Shown here in pieces: positions 25,080 to 36,419 of a stretch of DNA of 64,000 bases. How positions within the stretch are numbered: the stretch's first letter is position 1; each line of letters starts with the position of its first letter. The translations under genes and the position numbers were made by a program. The stretch covers positions 62,001 through 126,000 of the forward strand of contig NW_025935162.1 of NCBI RefSeq assembly GCF_000764305.2, in the 5' to 3' direction. The notes beneath the pieces were generated by a model. It searched no databases and had not been told where the DNA came from. It saw nothing but the letters and a program-made list of their open reading frames with translations. This DNA is from Hyalella azteca (lineage: Eukaryota > Arthropoda > Malacostraca > Amphipoda > Hyalellidae).

Positions 25080-25535
25080 CTGCCCTCAGTGACCTCATTG
25101 CCATCAGTGTTCTCAGAGCCTTCAGTGCCCTCAGTGACCTCAGTGCCCTCAGTGCTGTCTCTTATACACATCTAGATGTGTATAAGAGACAGACTATAGG
25201 TTGCGGACTAAGTATTCGTAGTGGACTAGGTATTCGTNTCAGAGCCCTCAGTGCCCTCATTGCCATCAGTGTTCTCAGAGCCTTTAGTGCCCTCAGTGCC
25301 CTTAGTGCCATCAGTGTTCTGAGAGCCTTCAGTGCCCTCAGAGCCCTCAGTGCCCGCAGTGGCCTCAGTGCTCACAGAGCCCTCAGTGCCCGCAGTGGCC
25401 TCAGTGCCCTCAGAGCCCTCAGTGCCCGCAGTGGCCTCAGTGCTCTCAAAGCCCTCAGTGCCCTCAGGGCCCTCAGTGCCCTCAGTGCCCTCAGAGTCCT
25501 CAGTGCCCTCAGTGCCCTCAGTGCCATCTGATGTG
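25080..25535. repeat. 9-bp CCCTCAGTG minisatellite, split by adapter
   Basis: Units of CCCTCAGTG with CCATCAGTG, TTCTCAGAG and CCCGCAGTG variants run on both sides of an adapter and a 45-bp foreign segment (25155-25238). The open frames through it (SALRAL, RALRAL) are artefacts. Confidence 0.9.
25155..25192. other. Nextera mate-pair junction adapter (assembly artefact)
   Basis: The same 38-base palindrome as at 7081. The 45 bases after it (25193-25237) match 21678-21722 base for base, and an N follows at 25238. A mate-pair circle of about 3.5 kb joins its downstream end, the adapter, and its upstream end in exactly this order, so an untrimmed mate-pair read was used to fill a gap. Confidence 0.97.
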
Positions 25536-25549
25536 GCCCCTGGGTAAAT

Positions 25550-28210
25550 ACTTCGAACTGGAATAGGCCAAAATGGAAAATAACATCCATGATTGCCTGC
25601 CGATGGTTCCCAGTCTAAATTTCACTATTGGGAACGAAAATTTCGGAAAAACTGTTAACATGTAAAAGAACAACGAAAATGACTTTTCCAGACCCGTAAG
25701 CATCATTCGTGTGAGTAGCACGGCGTGAATTTTAGTGTATTATTACTAATTGGGTGGTTGTGGAAATTTCACTAAAGCTTATTCACCGTAAGTATGATTG
25801 TGTCCAAGAACATGGAATATGTGAGCTAATTTCAATGAGTGATAAGGCAAACTGATTGTAGCGATATGGTTACTCTGAATTTCAGTTCCGTAGAGCTTTT
25901 AATTTTTCGTCACACTTTTTTCGATTTGCGCAAAAGTCAAAGGGGCGCACAACGAAGATTTGCATGGACTCTACCGTGAATTTATAATATATATGATATA
26001 TGCTATAGTGAACATCACATTAACGTACAATATATTTCAATGTGACAAACACAAACTGTTGTTGCACGTAATAAGCAAGTCCTGACAATTGAAATTATCA
26101 GATACAACAACGTTTCCAGGACGATGTTTGGTTGCAAACTTCGACATTCTGAGCTTGCAGTACTTCACTGCAATTAGTTCTCTGCAAATCAGTCCATAAA
26201 GAACCATATCGCCCCAAAATACTAGGTAACATAGAGCCATAAACATCACTTTTTAGATTGTCTCCTCTGATTGGTCTCACCAGTTAGTGGTCTTCTCTTT
26301 GATGGATTCGCTGTGACACTAAAGAATGCTTTACTGGGTCGATGATGTATACTCCATATCTTTTGTAGGACAAGAAAATTTTCCATTTAAAATTTAATTT
26401 TTGAGTCGTTAATTGATCATAAGTACTTTGCAATCCTTCAAAATATTGCGAAAGAATTTAATTACCGGTAATTGAATTTCTTTGCCTATTATGTTTTTTT
26501 AAATCTCCTATTGGACGAGCAATTTTATTCGCCAACGTCTTTTTTGCTCTAACAGAGCATTTGATTTTAATTATTATTTGTGCTTCTTCCAACATGACGG
26601 TGAATACACTCTAATTATCGGTAATTGAGTTTCTTTTGTTATTTTTTCTTTATTATTAAACCCTGGCATAGGCTGTTAGCTTAGACAGCGTATAGGGATT
26701 AAGAAGCGCCTCCATTTATGGCTTCAACACTCAAACATTGGAACTAAAAATAATAGTTCAAAGATATTATTGATTTGACTATGGAATATTATGGTTAGTA
26801 AATAGCAATATTTCATTTATGACTACATAAAAAAATGGATCACCGGAAGATGACATATGAAAGGGATTTTTCCCACTTCTCTAAATGCTGACGTGTGAAA
26901 TATAGGTACCAGCGTTTCCTGTGTGCTTTGAGCGTGCAAGTTCATTGAAAAATTGAGTTTGGTCTGCGTATGATAAAGACAAAATAAATGAACATAAATA
27001 TGACTACACTTATAACAGAGGTCATGGTGAACGTCGAGCTAATGTTTCAGAGTAAGAAATTGGGGTGACTGAAACAGATAGCGCAATGTAGACATGTCGA
27101 CGCGGGTGCCGTTAGCATGAATGACTCACCTGTAAGATGTGGCGGATAATTGAACGATTCTAAGAGTCTTGCCAATGTGTCTTCGACACATAAATATAGA
27201 GAACTGAATGCTAATGAAAGTAAAAAAAAGAAATATTGTTGCACAGGACAATTAACTCCAAATTGAAATTATTTTATTGGCTCATCTTAACTTGTTCTAT
27301 TCTGACAGCGTATTTTGATTTAATGTCCTATTCTTGCTGCTCCCAACTTGACAGGCAACCAATCATTTCTTCGGCCAATCAGGCTAAAGTTGGGCAGAGG
27401 CTGCAGGCGGCGTCACGACTGGGCAAGATTTAGAGGGGAAGAATTTGAGGGGAGATTTGGCCATCGTATCAACAGGACTTTCTTCAAAATTCAAAGAGTT
27501 TGATTGATCACCGGATCAATGAGCGAGCTGTGATTGATGTGAGAGGTTCTCAGCACTTCATTGCCTTTTAAGTGCGATTGGTTTACTGTTATTAAGCAGG
27601 CAAAACATTCAATTAACTTTTATTTGAGTATTAAGCCATATATAAAATTGATATCGACTCTTTTATTGTGACGTTCTGAATTTATTCAGATGCATTCGTT
27701 GATGATATTTTTTTGTAAACCTAATGCTCCACAATCATGATTTTCTTGCTCATTGTGAATTCTGGACAGTATTTATATATTTTTTATTAAGTTGTATTCC
27801 TGTAACATTTGTACTAATTTGTATTCCCATTATTCCTACACCTCTGCAACGTCGTAATTTTATTCCCTCATCTTGTGAGGGGAAATACGAAGGAAAAATT
27901 CGTGAGTTCTTCAAGAGATTCCTCATTTACGAGCTCAGGTGCTTGAAAGGAGAACTAATTAGCATGTTATTGCGCTGCACAACCTTGAACATGCGAGGAC
28001 AGATCGCAGCGCAGCTTAAAGCCTTCCAACGACATGCGCTGCACTATATAAAGTGCCATTCATTGAGCGTCTCGTCGAGTCAAGGCTTCATAACATTGCA
28101 ATTGCCAGTCTTTGATGGATACCAGAGAACATTAGGCTCGTAATTAAAGCTTAGGTCTAAACGTTAAGCTGCTGTACAACAGAGATGAACTCGCACAGCT
28201 GAACTGCATT
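25550..28210. other. Gene-free AT-rich DNA
   Basis: No supported gene or repeat. The 139-codon frame at 27724-28143 begins in an AT-rich hydrophobic stretch and has no recognisable domain. Confidence 0.4.
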
Positions 28211-28221
28211 GTTCTTAAGTT

Positions 28222-28430
28222 ATGGTCTGGTGCCATACCGTACGTAGCGGCCTAAGTACATGTATCGGCTTAATTACACATAGCGGCCAATGTACACGTT
28301 GCCGCCTACGTACACGTTGTCACCTAAGTACACGTAGCGGCCGATTTATCTTGTGTGGTTGGTGAGTTTAGCTTCAAAGCCATCATTTATTGGCTAACGG
28401 ACTTACAATTTTTGATAGTACTGTCCCTGT
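28222..28430. mobile_element. 18-bp-array element, short copy
   Basis: The left end resembles the family terminus (GGTGCCATACCGTA), then five or six degenerate units of TACACGTAGCGGCCTAAG, then the right arm (TTGGTGAGTTTAGCTTCAAAG, shown as a region) and TTTTTGATAGTACTGTCCC. It is the best preserved array-bearing copy with both termini. Confidence 0.65.
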
Positions 28431-28434
28431 ATAG

Positions 28435-30590
28435 AGACCGAAGGTTGATTGTTAGTAAGAACGGTGAATTACATAGCACAAATCGACCTCATCTTGATAT
28501 TGACAATCATATTGTAAAAAATTGAAAGAGTACATAATTTTTAATACAACTCGAGCCGTAATATTTGTTAAGATATTGTTCATCAGTTGAAATATTGTTT
28601 TTAATTTTAATTTTAGAGCTTTCAGGAGGATTGGGCGGAATGCTGATGTTTTATGATTAGTGTGCCGTGGCGAGCCAGAGCGGAGGTATGTTCGAAGTTA
28701 AGATCCGATGTGAATATGTGAACGTGTAAATATGGAATGTAATTTTTTTGTGAATATTTTGATTTCATGCCCGTAAATGAATATGTTAACGGGTTGTTTA
28801 TTAGATTAAGTTTACAATTCATCATTCATCTTTGTTATTCGGTTCTTTTAGGGAAGCCTTAAATGCCAAGACTGAATTTCAAACGTGAAGACCAAACCTC
28901 AAGCCCAAGAAAATGGAAGCCACGCACTTAAGTGTTAACGTTTGAGTGTTTATTCGTAATATTTTACAGCATGTTATTATTAAATTTGTTATTTGAAGAG
29001 TGGTGCGATAAAGTGTTTTATTTATGATATCATATCATCATCCGGAACGATGTCATCATCTTGAGCAATATCATCATACTGAATGCACAGAAAATGTTTC
29101 GAATAGGACTTTGATAATATTAACTATTTGCAACGAACACCAATACTTCTAGTATCTAATACAAATTATTCACGTGAAATCGTTTATTTGAATATACGAA
29201 GTTTGTTCATACTAAGCAATGGCTAAAATATTTGCTTCATCAGATGGAACCATCGACGGCTATCGACTTTGAAATCATGATCGACTGATGCGAAATTTTT
29301 CACAATGTTTTCACATTTATTTTAATGAAAAACTCACATCAACCCATTCCTTGCTATATGTAACGTTTGTATCGTACAATTAATTATCATGTATTTACTC
29401 TTTAACCACAATAGACCGAGATAACAATGCAACAAACTTCAAGTTTAGAGCGACGGCTAAAATTTGTTAACCTTTTCCGGCTATTCATTTGATCACAAGA
29501 CTTTTGAGCAAGCTTGAACTTTATCTTGAAGGGGGAATCTAAGATAATATTATGTCAAGCATCTTTATCTCAAGTATCTTCTATGATAAGGTCTGAGGTT
29601 CTTACCAAGTTATTTTGAATTGAAAAAACTGGATGCAATAACTTGCAGAATTTCTCCATGCCTGGAAATTCATTCATGTTTCAGTAAAATTACATTTAAA
29701 AACAAACAAGACCGCAACATGGCTGAACAAACTTTAGTTTGGAAAAAACAAAAGGTTTATTTTGAATTGTGGAAGAATTAAAACTTGTAGTTGAATAAAT
29801 TTTACCGCACAGATAATTTACGATTCCTCCATGATCGAAGTACCGATTAAAATCATGTAAATTTATTTGCCTAAAGAATACCTATCAGAAAACTGATTTC
29901 TTTAAATATAAGAGCCTCCATTCTGACAGTACAAACGTTTCTTTGTTATTATGCTAGTTTTAAATTTAGTCTGAAATTAAACCGTCATTTTTTGCTTGTT
30001 TTTCAAATTCGGAAATAAAAGCAAAATGTCCGGAGCCTTTGAGCCACAATGAGAGAATCTCTGTAGGTCCTTTAATGCTAATTCATTTACGTATGCTCAT
30101 TTTATGTATAATGAATAACACAGAGCCTTGTTTTCAACAGATGACAACGCAGGAATAATTTCATCTGCGAAAATTTGATTATAGATCGTCGAGAATATTC
30201 TTTGTCCAATCAGAGAATAAACATTAAAAATATTGACGTCAGTGACTGCCATATTGATCGTACGGCAAACTTAATATATTATTGACAATTGAAAATATTC
30301 TCTTATGCAATAATATTGGCATGAAAATAAGGAATAATATCGCCGTCTGAGGTTAATATATAAAGCGATATGAAAGATGGCGTACGAGAGATAATTGAGT
30401 AAGGGTGAAGAAATACTGTAGTGCGCGGATGTATGTTGGGAAATGTTGTTACATGTGGTGCTTTTAATGCTATTGTTGAACGGCTGAACTGATGCAGGTT
30501 CAAGTCAAGTAAAAAAATTAATTTCAATAACCTCCACAAGACTGGTGGCTTCCCCACATTACATCGTGATAGACTTGACGATTTTTTACG
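28435..30590. other. Gene-free AT-rich DNA
   Basis: Short ATC-rich clusters lie at 29029-29085. No gene supported. Confidence 0.4.
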
Positions 30591-31189
30591 TTTGGGAGTT
30601 TTGGACGAAGTTTTTTGTAAGGTGGAATGGTTTTCACTCCTTCAAATGATCACTGAATGCTTTTGTATGTCAGGTCACACGCATGTTTCTATATGGCATT
30701 TCATGCATCAACTTGTTTATGCCATATCCTATATTGAGATTTTAAAATTATTTAAAATCGTGATGTCTTCCTGGTGGCTTTCCCTTCGACGTTTTTCTTT
30801 ACAGTTTCAGGAGCCTTTATGCCTCGCTATTTTCCCTATTCTATGTCTTCAAAATCCCAAAAGTCGAAAGTCAAAATTCCAAAAGTCCATATTGAAGTCT
30901 TCAAAATCCCAAAATTCAAATGAAATCTTACGTAGAAATAGGGTCAATATGTGTAAAGGAATTCCGGAGCGCTACCACAACCGTAGTCCAGAGAAGCTGG
31001 AAAATCCCAATTACGGTCCAGGGTTAGCTCAGCCAAGGAATCTACCGCAACCAGACCTCGCCAAGGGATGCAAATCGAAACACGCGAAACTTACTCAACA
31101 TTTAATAAACAATAGAAATAAAGCAGGAAAGGTAAAGGAGGGCAGGTTACGGGTGCCCTTGAACAGCGTGCGTAAGATTGCCGGGGTAT

Positions 31190-31410
31190 CACGGTTCCAC
31201 CAGGATGCACAGTTCCACCAAGATGCAAGGTTCCACCAAGATGCAAGGTTCCACCAAGATGCAAGGTTCCACCAAGATGCAAGGTTCCACCAAGATGCAA
31301 GGTTCCACCGAGATGCAAGGTTCCACCAAGATGCAAGGTTCCACCAAGATGCAAGGTTCCACCAAGGTGCAAGGTTCCACCAAGGTGCAAGGTTCCACCA
31401 AGATGCAAGT
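31190..31410. repeat. 18-bp TTCCACCAAGATGCAAGG minisatellite, about 12 copies
   Basis: Near-identical 18-bp units. Because 18 is a multiple of three the array is open in several frames on both strands (FHQDAR, GSTKMQ, LHLGGT). The surrounding 280-codon plus frame (30592-31434) has no recognisable domain, so I do not call a gene. Confidence 0.92.
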
Positions 31411-31553
31411 GGTGCAGCTGAGTCCCAAGCTTAGAGCGCCAAGGCAGGAATACGAGGACGAGGATGTGGATATGGGCATGAATAAGGAGAAGGAGCCAGT
31501 ACGTGTTACTCCGTGGATGAGTAGCCCGTTGGTGGCCTGTCAGGAGGTCTATC

Positions 31554-31975
31554 TGTAGCAAGGAACACGGGGGTCAACAATCACCGGCTTATGGTTATTT
31601 GCATTCAAATGGCAAGCATGTGATAAGGAGCCAAGGTTAGCATATTTTGAACAGACAAGGGACCCTAGTTTAATGGGTCGGAAAATACCAACACTAATCT
31701 GGCCTAAGTGAATTAAGATCGAAGTTAGAACTAAGCATAACTAAACCTTACCCGAGAGTGGAAACGAGAAGTTCGCGTTCCACCTCCCACGAGTTTCAAC
31801 GAGCTAATGACTAAGGCTATCTACGCTTACTTATTGGCTACGTATCTGCTGACGTGGCGCAGCGGACCAATGAAGATTGGCCGCTGTTGCCATGCCTGAT
31901 GAATTTCCTCTACAATATGCAATGCCGCGACCCTAAATAAATCCGTTCTAAACTTTTTGCAAAACGCGGTGGCGA
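31554..31975 (+). mobile_element. Possible LTR followed by a primer-binding-site-like motif
   Basis: The stretch starts TGTAGCAAGG, contains AATAAATCCGTTC near its end, and is followed by GGTGGCGACCTAGCAG, resembling the TGGCGACC primer-binding sequences just after the 5' LTR in many arthropod Gypsy-like retrotransposons. No second LTR and no gag or pol lie nearby, so a solo or truncated LTR is the most that can be argued. Confidence 0.3.
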
Positions 31976-31989
31976 CCTAGCAGAACAGT

Positions 31990-33020
31990 CCTGTACTTTC
32001 ATGCAAAAGCATGAAAGCACATTCGCGGTTATAAATTATAATACTCAAGGTGAAATCGAGAACCCCAATATATCTCACTTTGGGGAAATGACGTGTGTTT
32101 CTTAGAAAGGCCATATTGAAATTTCACTGCGCATACCTGTTCTCTGGGAATTCTTTGAAATGTTCTCAGTCCAGTTCTCAAAACTCTTTGCTCACAGATC
32201 TTTTATCAGACCAGTTTCTCACATATCTTTTTCACTTTTGCCGTCTTGCACGCTAGTTGCGATCTAGGAACTACATTTTCTTCGGTCTCCTCCTGAAGAA
32301 ACACACTTCATTTTAGAAACGTGCTGATGATGGTATATATGAGAAACAGTTGTATTTCTTTCACTTCGGCTTGAGGGACTGACCTACACAATAACCTAGC
32401 AGAATAACGCAGATATGCGGGCGGCTCAATTTCATTTTTTATGTGTTCATCTTAACAGCTTTCCTTTAAAAATTTGTTATATTTCCTATTTTCTCCTCCC
32501 AACAAATTTACTTCATAAATGAGCATTTGGTAGAAAATACTACGGAAACTTTCAAAATAAAAGTAATTGGATGGATTGTTTAACATCGGAAGAAATTGCT
32601 TTTCAAATTGATGACAATTGATATATGAGCTACCGCTGAACACCACTACACATACGATGAAAATTATAACTATTAGTGAGAGTTGAGATGTGACTAATCC
32701 ATTAAATTAACTTCTTTCCTCAGAAAAACTTCTGTCTTTAGAACGCATGTAAAAACAAAGGGATTTTTGCCGTGATTTCGCACTTACTATTCCGGAGGTT
32801 TCATTTTAAACTTGTTGACTAAACCTGAACTCAATCATGAACTGAGACCCAAAAAGAATGGCTGTTTAACTAACTAATAATTTTCTTCCATTCTTACGAA
32901 GAATGAAGTTGTTTCTCCTGGTCGGTTAGCATTTGCCCAGCAGGACCTGAATATTCATCATCTGTCCAGGAAGTCAGGCACGAGATTTGCAAATTCACGT
33001 GCTGAAAAATCAAAAGACGC
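31990..33020. other. Gene-free DNA
   Basis: No gene supported. Confidence 0.4.
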
Positions 33021-33024
33021 AAAA

Positions 33025-33410
33025 GTTTGTTCATGAGCAAACATCATTTGAGCAAGCGTCACTTGTATAACCGTTATTCGAGCAAACAACATTTGCGAAA
33101 ATGTTATTAGTAGAAATGTTTTTTAGCTGGCATCATACGTGGAAACATTATTTGGTCAAGCAGAGTTTTTGCAAATGTTATTTAAGAAGACGCTATTTGT
33201 GCAAGTGCTATTCGAGTGAATCTCATTTGAGTAAACAGCAATTGTGTAGATGTCGTTTGAGCAGACATAACTAGAATAGATGTCGTTTGCGCAGATCACA
33301 TTTGAGCAGACGTTACCTGCACAAATTACGTTCGCACACATTAAGTTTGCACAAAGGACATTTGCTCGACCAAACAAATAATTGGCTCGTCGTGTCATTT
33401 GTGCAAACGC
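33025..33410. repeat. Old degenerate ~15-bp tandem array
   Basis: Motifs such as ATTTGAGCAAACGTC, GTTTGAGCAGACATA and ATTTGCACAAACG recur every 15-17 bases with many substitutions. This looks like a decayed minisatellite. The minus frame at 33156-33416 (NVICAN, YSNEIHSN) follows the period. Confidence 0.7.
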
Positions 33411-33419
33411 CGACAAGTT

Positions 33420-34510
33420 TTGTTAGTTGACAAAAGATCATCCAAAACTTTTTAGTTCATGAGCTCATCAATGTCACAATGTTTATTAAATTAATCCGTC
33501 ATAGAAGCGCTCGAGAGAAAATGGAATTATTAAGTTCGTTTCCTGCTACTAAGTTGGAACATTAAGTTACTGTGCGGTCACCTGGAATACGTTTTTATGG
33601 AACACGTTACTTTGTAAGAAAACTGTTCACTTATTATTCATCCGGTGAATTCATTCGGAATCTTCAGAAGAGAATAAATCAATGATAGTCTTAAAAGATG
33701 CTATAAATGAAATGAATGCAATGGCTAGAAGTGTTAAACATTGGAATACGTTGAGCATACAAGCACCATGCTACTGCAGAGCGACTTCCTCAAACAATAT
33801 ATCAATAATAATATAAGTTTTATTAAAACAGAGAATAGCAAACAATGATTAGCACAAACAAAAATAATTCTAGTAGCCGGAGCGGAAGTTAACTGAATTC
33901 TTCGCAAAGGAAAATTGGAAGCCATCTAAGAACTCGAGCCGTGCTAATTTAATGCCATGCTAATTTAATCCCAGACGGCTAATTATTCTCTGAATTAATT
34001 ATTAAACAATGCAGCGTTAATTTCATTGCCCGTTTGTGGGGAGATGAGCAGAAGGGAGGCACATTATTGGTTCAATAAAACAATAAAAGTTATGCTGGAG
34101 ATATTTAGATGATTATTACAGTTTATTGCAGCAATATGGTACACTAAGTATTTCTTGCATCGCATATAATTTTTGGTATGCATGGAATAATTCTCATACA
34201 TGCTATTATTATACAATGTTTCGTTAAAGGGTCAGAAAATAATTTCCTTCGAATTGAGCATTCACATGGAGCGATAATTTGGTGTGGCATCGCGGCTGGA
34301 AACCGTGTGATTTAGATAATCATAACTTTGTGAACTTAAAGGATGTTAATTTTAAGGAGTTTTAAGAAGTGGAGCATCAACTTTTGCAGCAGAGACTGCT
34401 GCAGCATAGGAATACTTACATGCAAAAATGACATTGAACTGCGTTAAACAAATTGAAATTGGAACCAAATATCGCATATGAGACAAATTCATTTTATTCT
34501 TGAGAAACCG
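33420..34510. other. Gene-free AT-rich DNA
   Basis: No gene supported. Confidence 0.4.
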
Positions 34511-34519
34511 AGAGATAGA

Positions 34520-34800
34520 CCTCAAGTGAACCCAAGTAATTGATTCGAGTGAACCCATATAATTGACCCAAGTGAACCCAAGTAAATAACTCAATTGAAC
34601 CCAAGTAATTGACCCGAGCGAACATAATTGACCCAAGTGAACCCAGCTAGGTAAATAACTCTAGTGAACCCAGGTAATTGACCAGAGCGAACCTATGTAA
34701 TTGACTCAAGTGAACTCATGTAAATAACTCAAGTGAACCCAAGTAATTAACATGTGTAGAAGTGAACTCGCTTAATTGTCACAAGTGAACCATAGAGCCT
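34520..34800. repeat. ~23-bp minisatellite (CAAGTGAACCCAAGTAATTG)
   Basis: About eleven imperfect units of CAAGTGAACCCAAGTAATTG plus ACC/ACT, with some units shortened or holding AAATAA. Confidence 0.85.
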
Positions 34801-34809
34801 TCGACGCTT

Positions 34810-36200
34810 TTTCTAAGGATAAAGTTCACCAGCAGGTTAACCCTGGCAGCAGTATAACCAGGCAGGTTGACCGCCTACGTACATGACAAAATATAGTATC
34901 GGTTGCATGAACTCTATCTTGACTTTGGATGGGAGAAACTTTTTATGAGAGCCACCCGAGGCAAATGGCACGGATACTCCTTTAATTCAAGTATTATGTG
35001 ACAAGATGGCATCCTGCGATGAGTCGATGGAGGCAGGGGCAAAATATAGTAGCGGGAGAGCACCAACTTTTGATTTGTAACTATCTAACTAAGAGATGCC
35101 CGGATCAGGCGGATTATCCCTTTAGTGTTATAGTCGATACTCTGATTATTTATTTTCTATACTTTGTTCGTATAGAGGACAATAAGTGAAGCTAGTTTTT
35201 AAACTATATATTCCAATTTCATTTGAAACAGATGATGAAATTAAAATTAGCATTGGAAAGAGTGAGTAACGAATGGTTTCCCGTCGAGTGAAAAAATCCT
35301 CCGTGTACTCTAATTCTTTTCAAATTCTTTTCTTATATAGCATATAGGTAGAATATCGCTAGGAGGATCCTGGCCGATATGTATCAAATGTGATACGCTG
35401 ATAAAAAAACTAAGATTTAGTTTTCGAATCTCGAAGTTCGGGCATAAATTTCAATTTAAAACTTGCTCTGTGCCTCATATGATTTGGGTGACGTTTCATA
35501 ACACAAATTTTACTTAAAACCTTAATCTCGCCCCTGCTTTACTTCCAGCTTCTTGCAAGAATCTTCGAGCAGTTCGATGCCTGGTCTCGTAGCAGCACTT
35601 CTTTTGGTCCCTTTGAAGATTCATGTGTGATCTTGTTCCACCACAATTCTCGACGTTACAAGTGTAATAAGGTTCCAGTTTTGAAGAATCTCCGGCACCA
35701 GTTCAGCTATGTAATGGAGCCTTCGTTGGAAGCCTAGCCTGAGCACGGTTGGAACCTTGAACGAGGGCAGGTGCTAGAGTGGATATCGAATGCACAACGG
35801 CCAACCTCGGTGGCACTAATGCATGGCGTTTTGGCTACGATCATTTCTTTGGCACCGGCAACCTACCTCTGCGCGAGTGTGGACCAGCTCCAAAAATCAG
35901 CACTACACCAGCGATCCAGCGAAGGATTTTTTTTAGTACTTCAGGATTTGAGGGTTGGGCATTCGCGGGAACGGGTTGGCGACTCCTTTGCCTCTTCACG
36001 ATCCGTGAAGAGAAGTCGCTATCGCAACTCGGCAGCAGAAAGCAAATTCTTGGAGCTGATTGCCATTTGTACCATCAAGCAAATTTTTTATCAAAGAAAA
36101 GATAATTTAAGCCATGGTTTGACTCGTGTTTTATCTGCCCTCGAATTCATTTTTTAGTAGGTTCTTCCCCAAAGTTTTGTCCATAAGCAGAGTCTAAAAT
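34810..36200. other. Unassigned region with overlapping open frames
   Basis: At 35771-36157 and 35779-36105 two overlapping plus frames of 128 and 108 codons occur in locally GC-richer sequence. I recognise no motif in either. Overlapping frames with no clear winner suggest an old mobile-element remnant more than a gene. Confidence 0.3.
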
Positions 36201-36204
36201 CCAG

Positions 36205-36415
36205 TGGTTACAGTTCAGAGTACCAAGAGTGGAGCAGAGAGGTGTGGGTTCGATCCCAGCTCTGTGCGCCAGTTTCTGGTCAGAATCGGCGAGGAGGCCG
36301 GCGGTTAAGCAAAGCAAATTTGAAGCAGTGAATTGCGAGTTCAAGCCCGCAATATGCTGTGGATGTTCTGCAATGTTTAAAATCGGCGACAGGCTTACGG
36401 CCTAGTAAACGCTGA
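36205..36415 (+). mobile_element. tRNA-derived SINE, copy 1
   Basis: Contains the RNA polymerase III B-box core GGTTCGATCCCAGCTC and shares CAGTTTCTGGTCAGAATCGG, GAGGCCGG, GGTTAAGC and ATCGGCGACAGGC with the copy at 61497. The A-box side is worn (CCAGTGGTTACAG). The SINE body ends at TACGGCCTA before AT-rich sequence. Confidence 0.75.
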
Positions 36416-36419
36416 AACC

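Noticed and set aside
30592..31434. A 280-codon plus-strand open frame
   Set aside because: Half is the 18-bp array, which is open in several frames on both strands, and the rest has no recognisable domain or codon bias.
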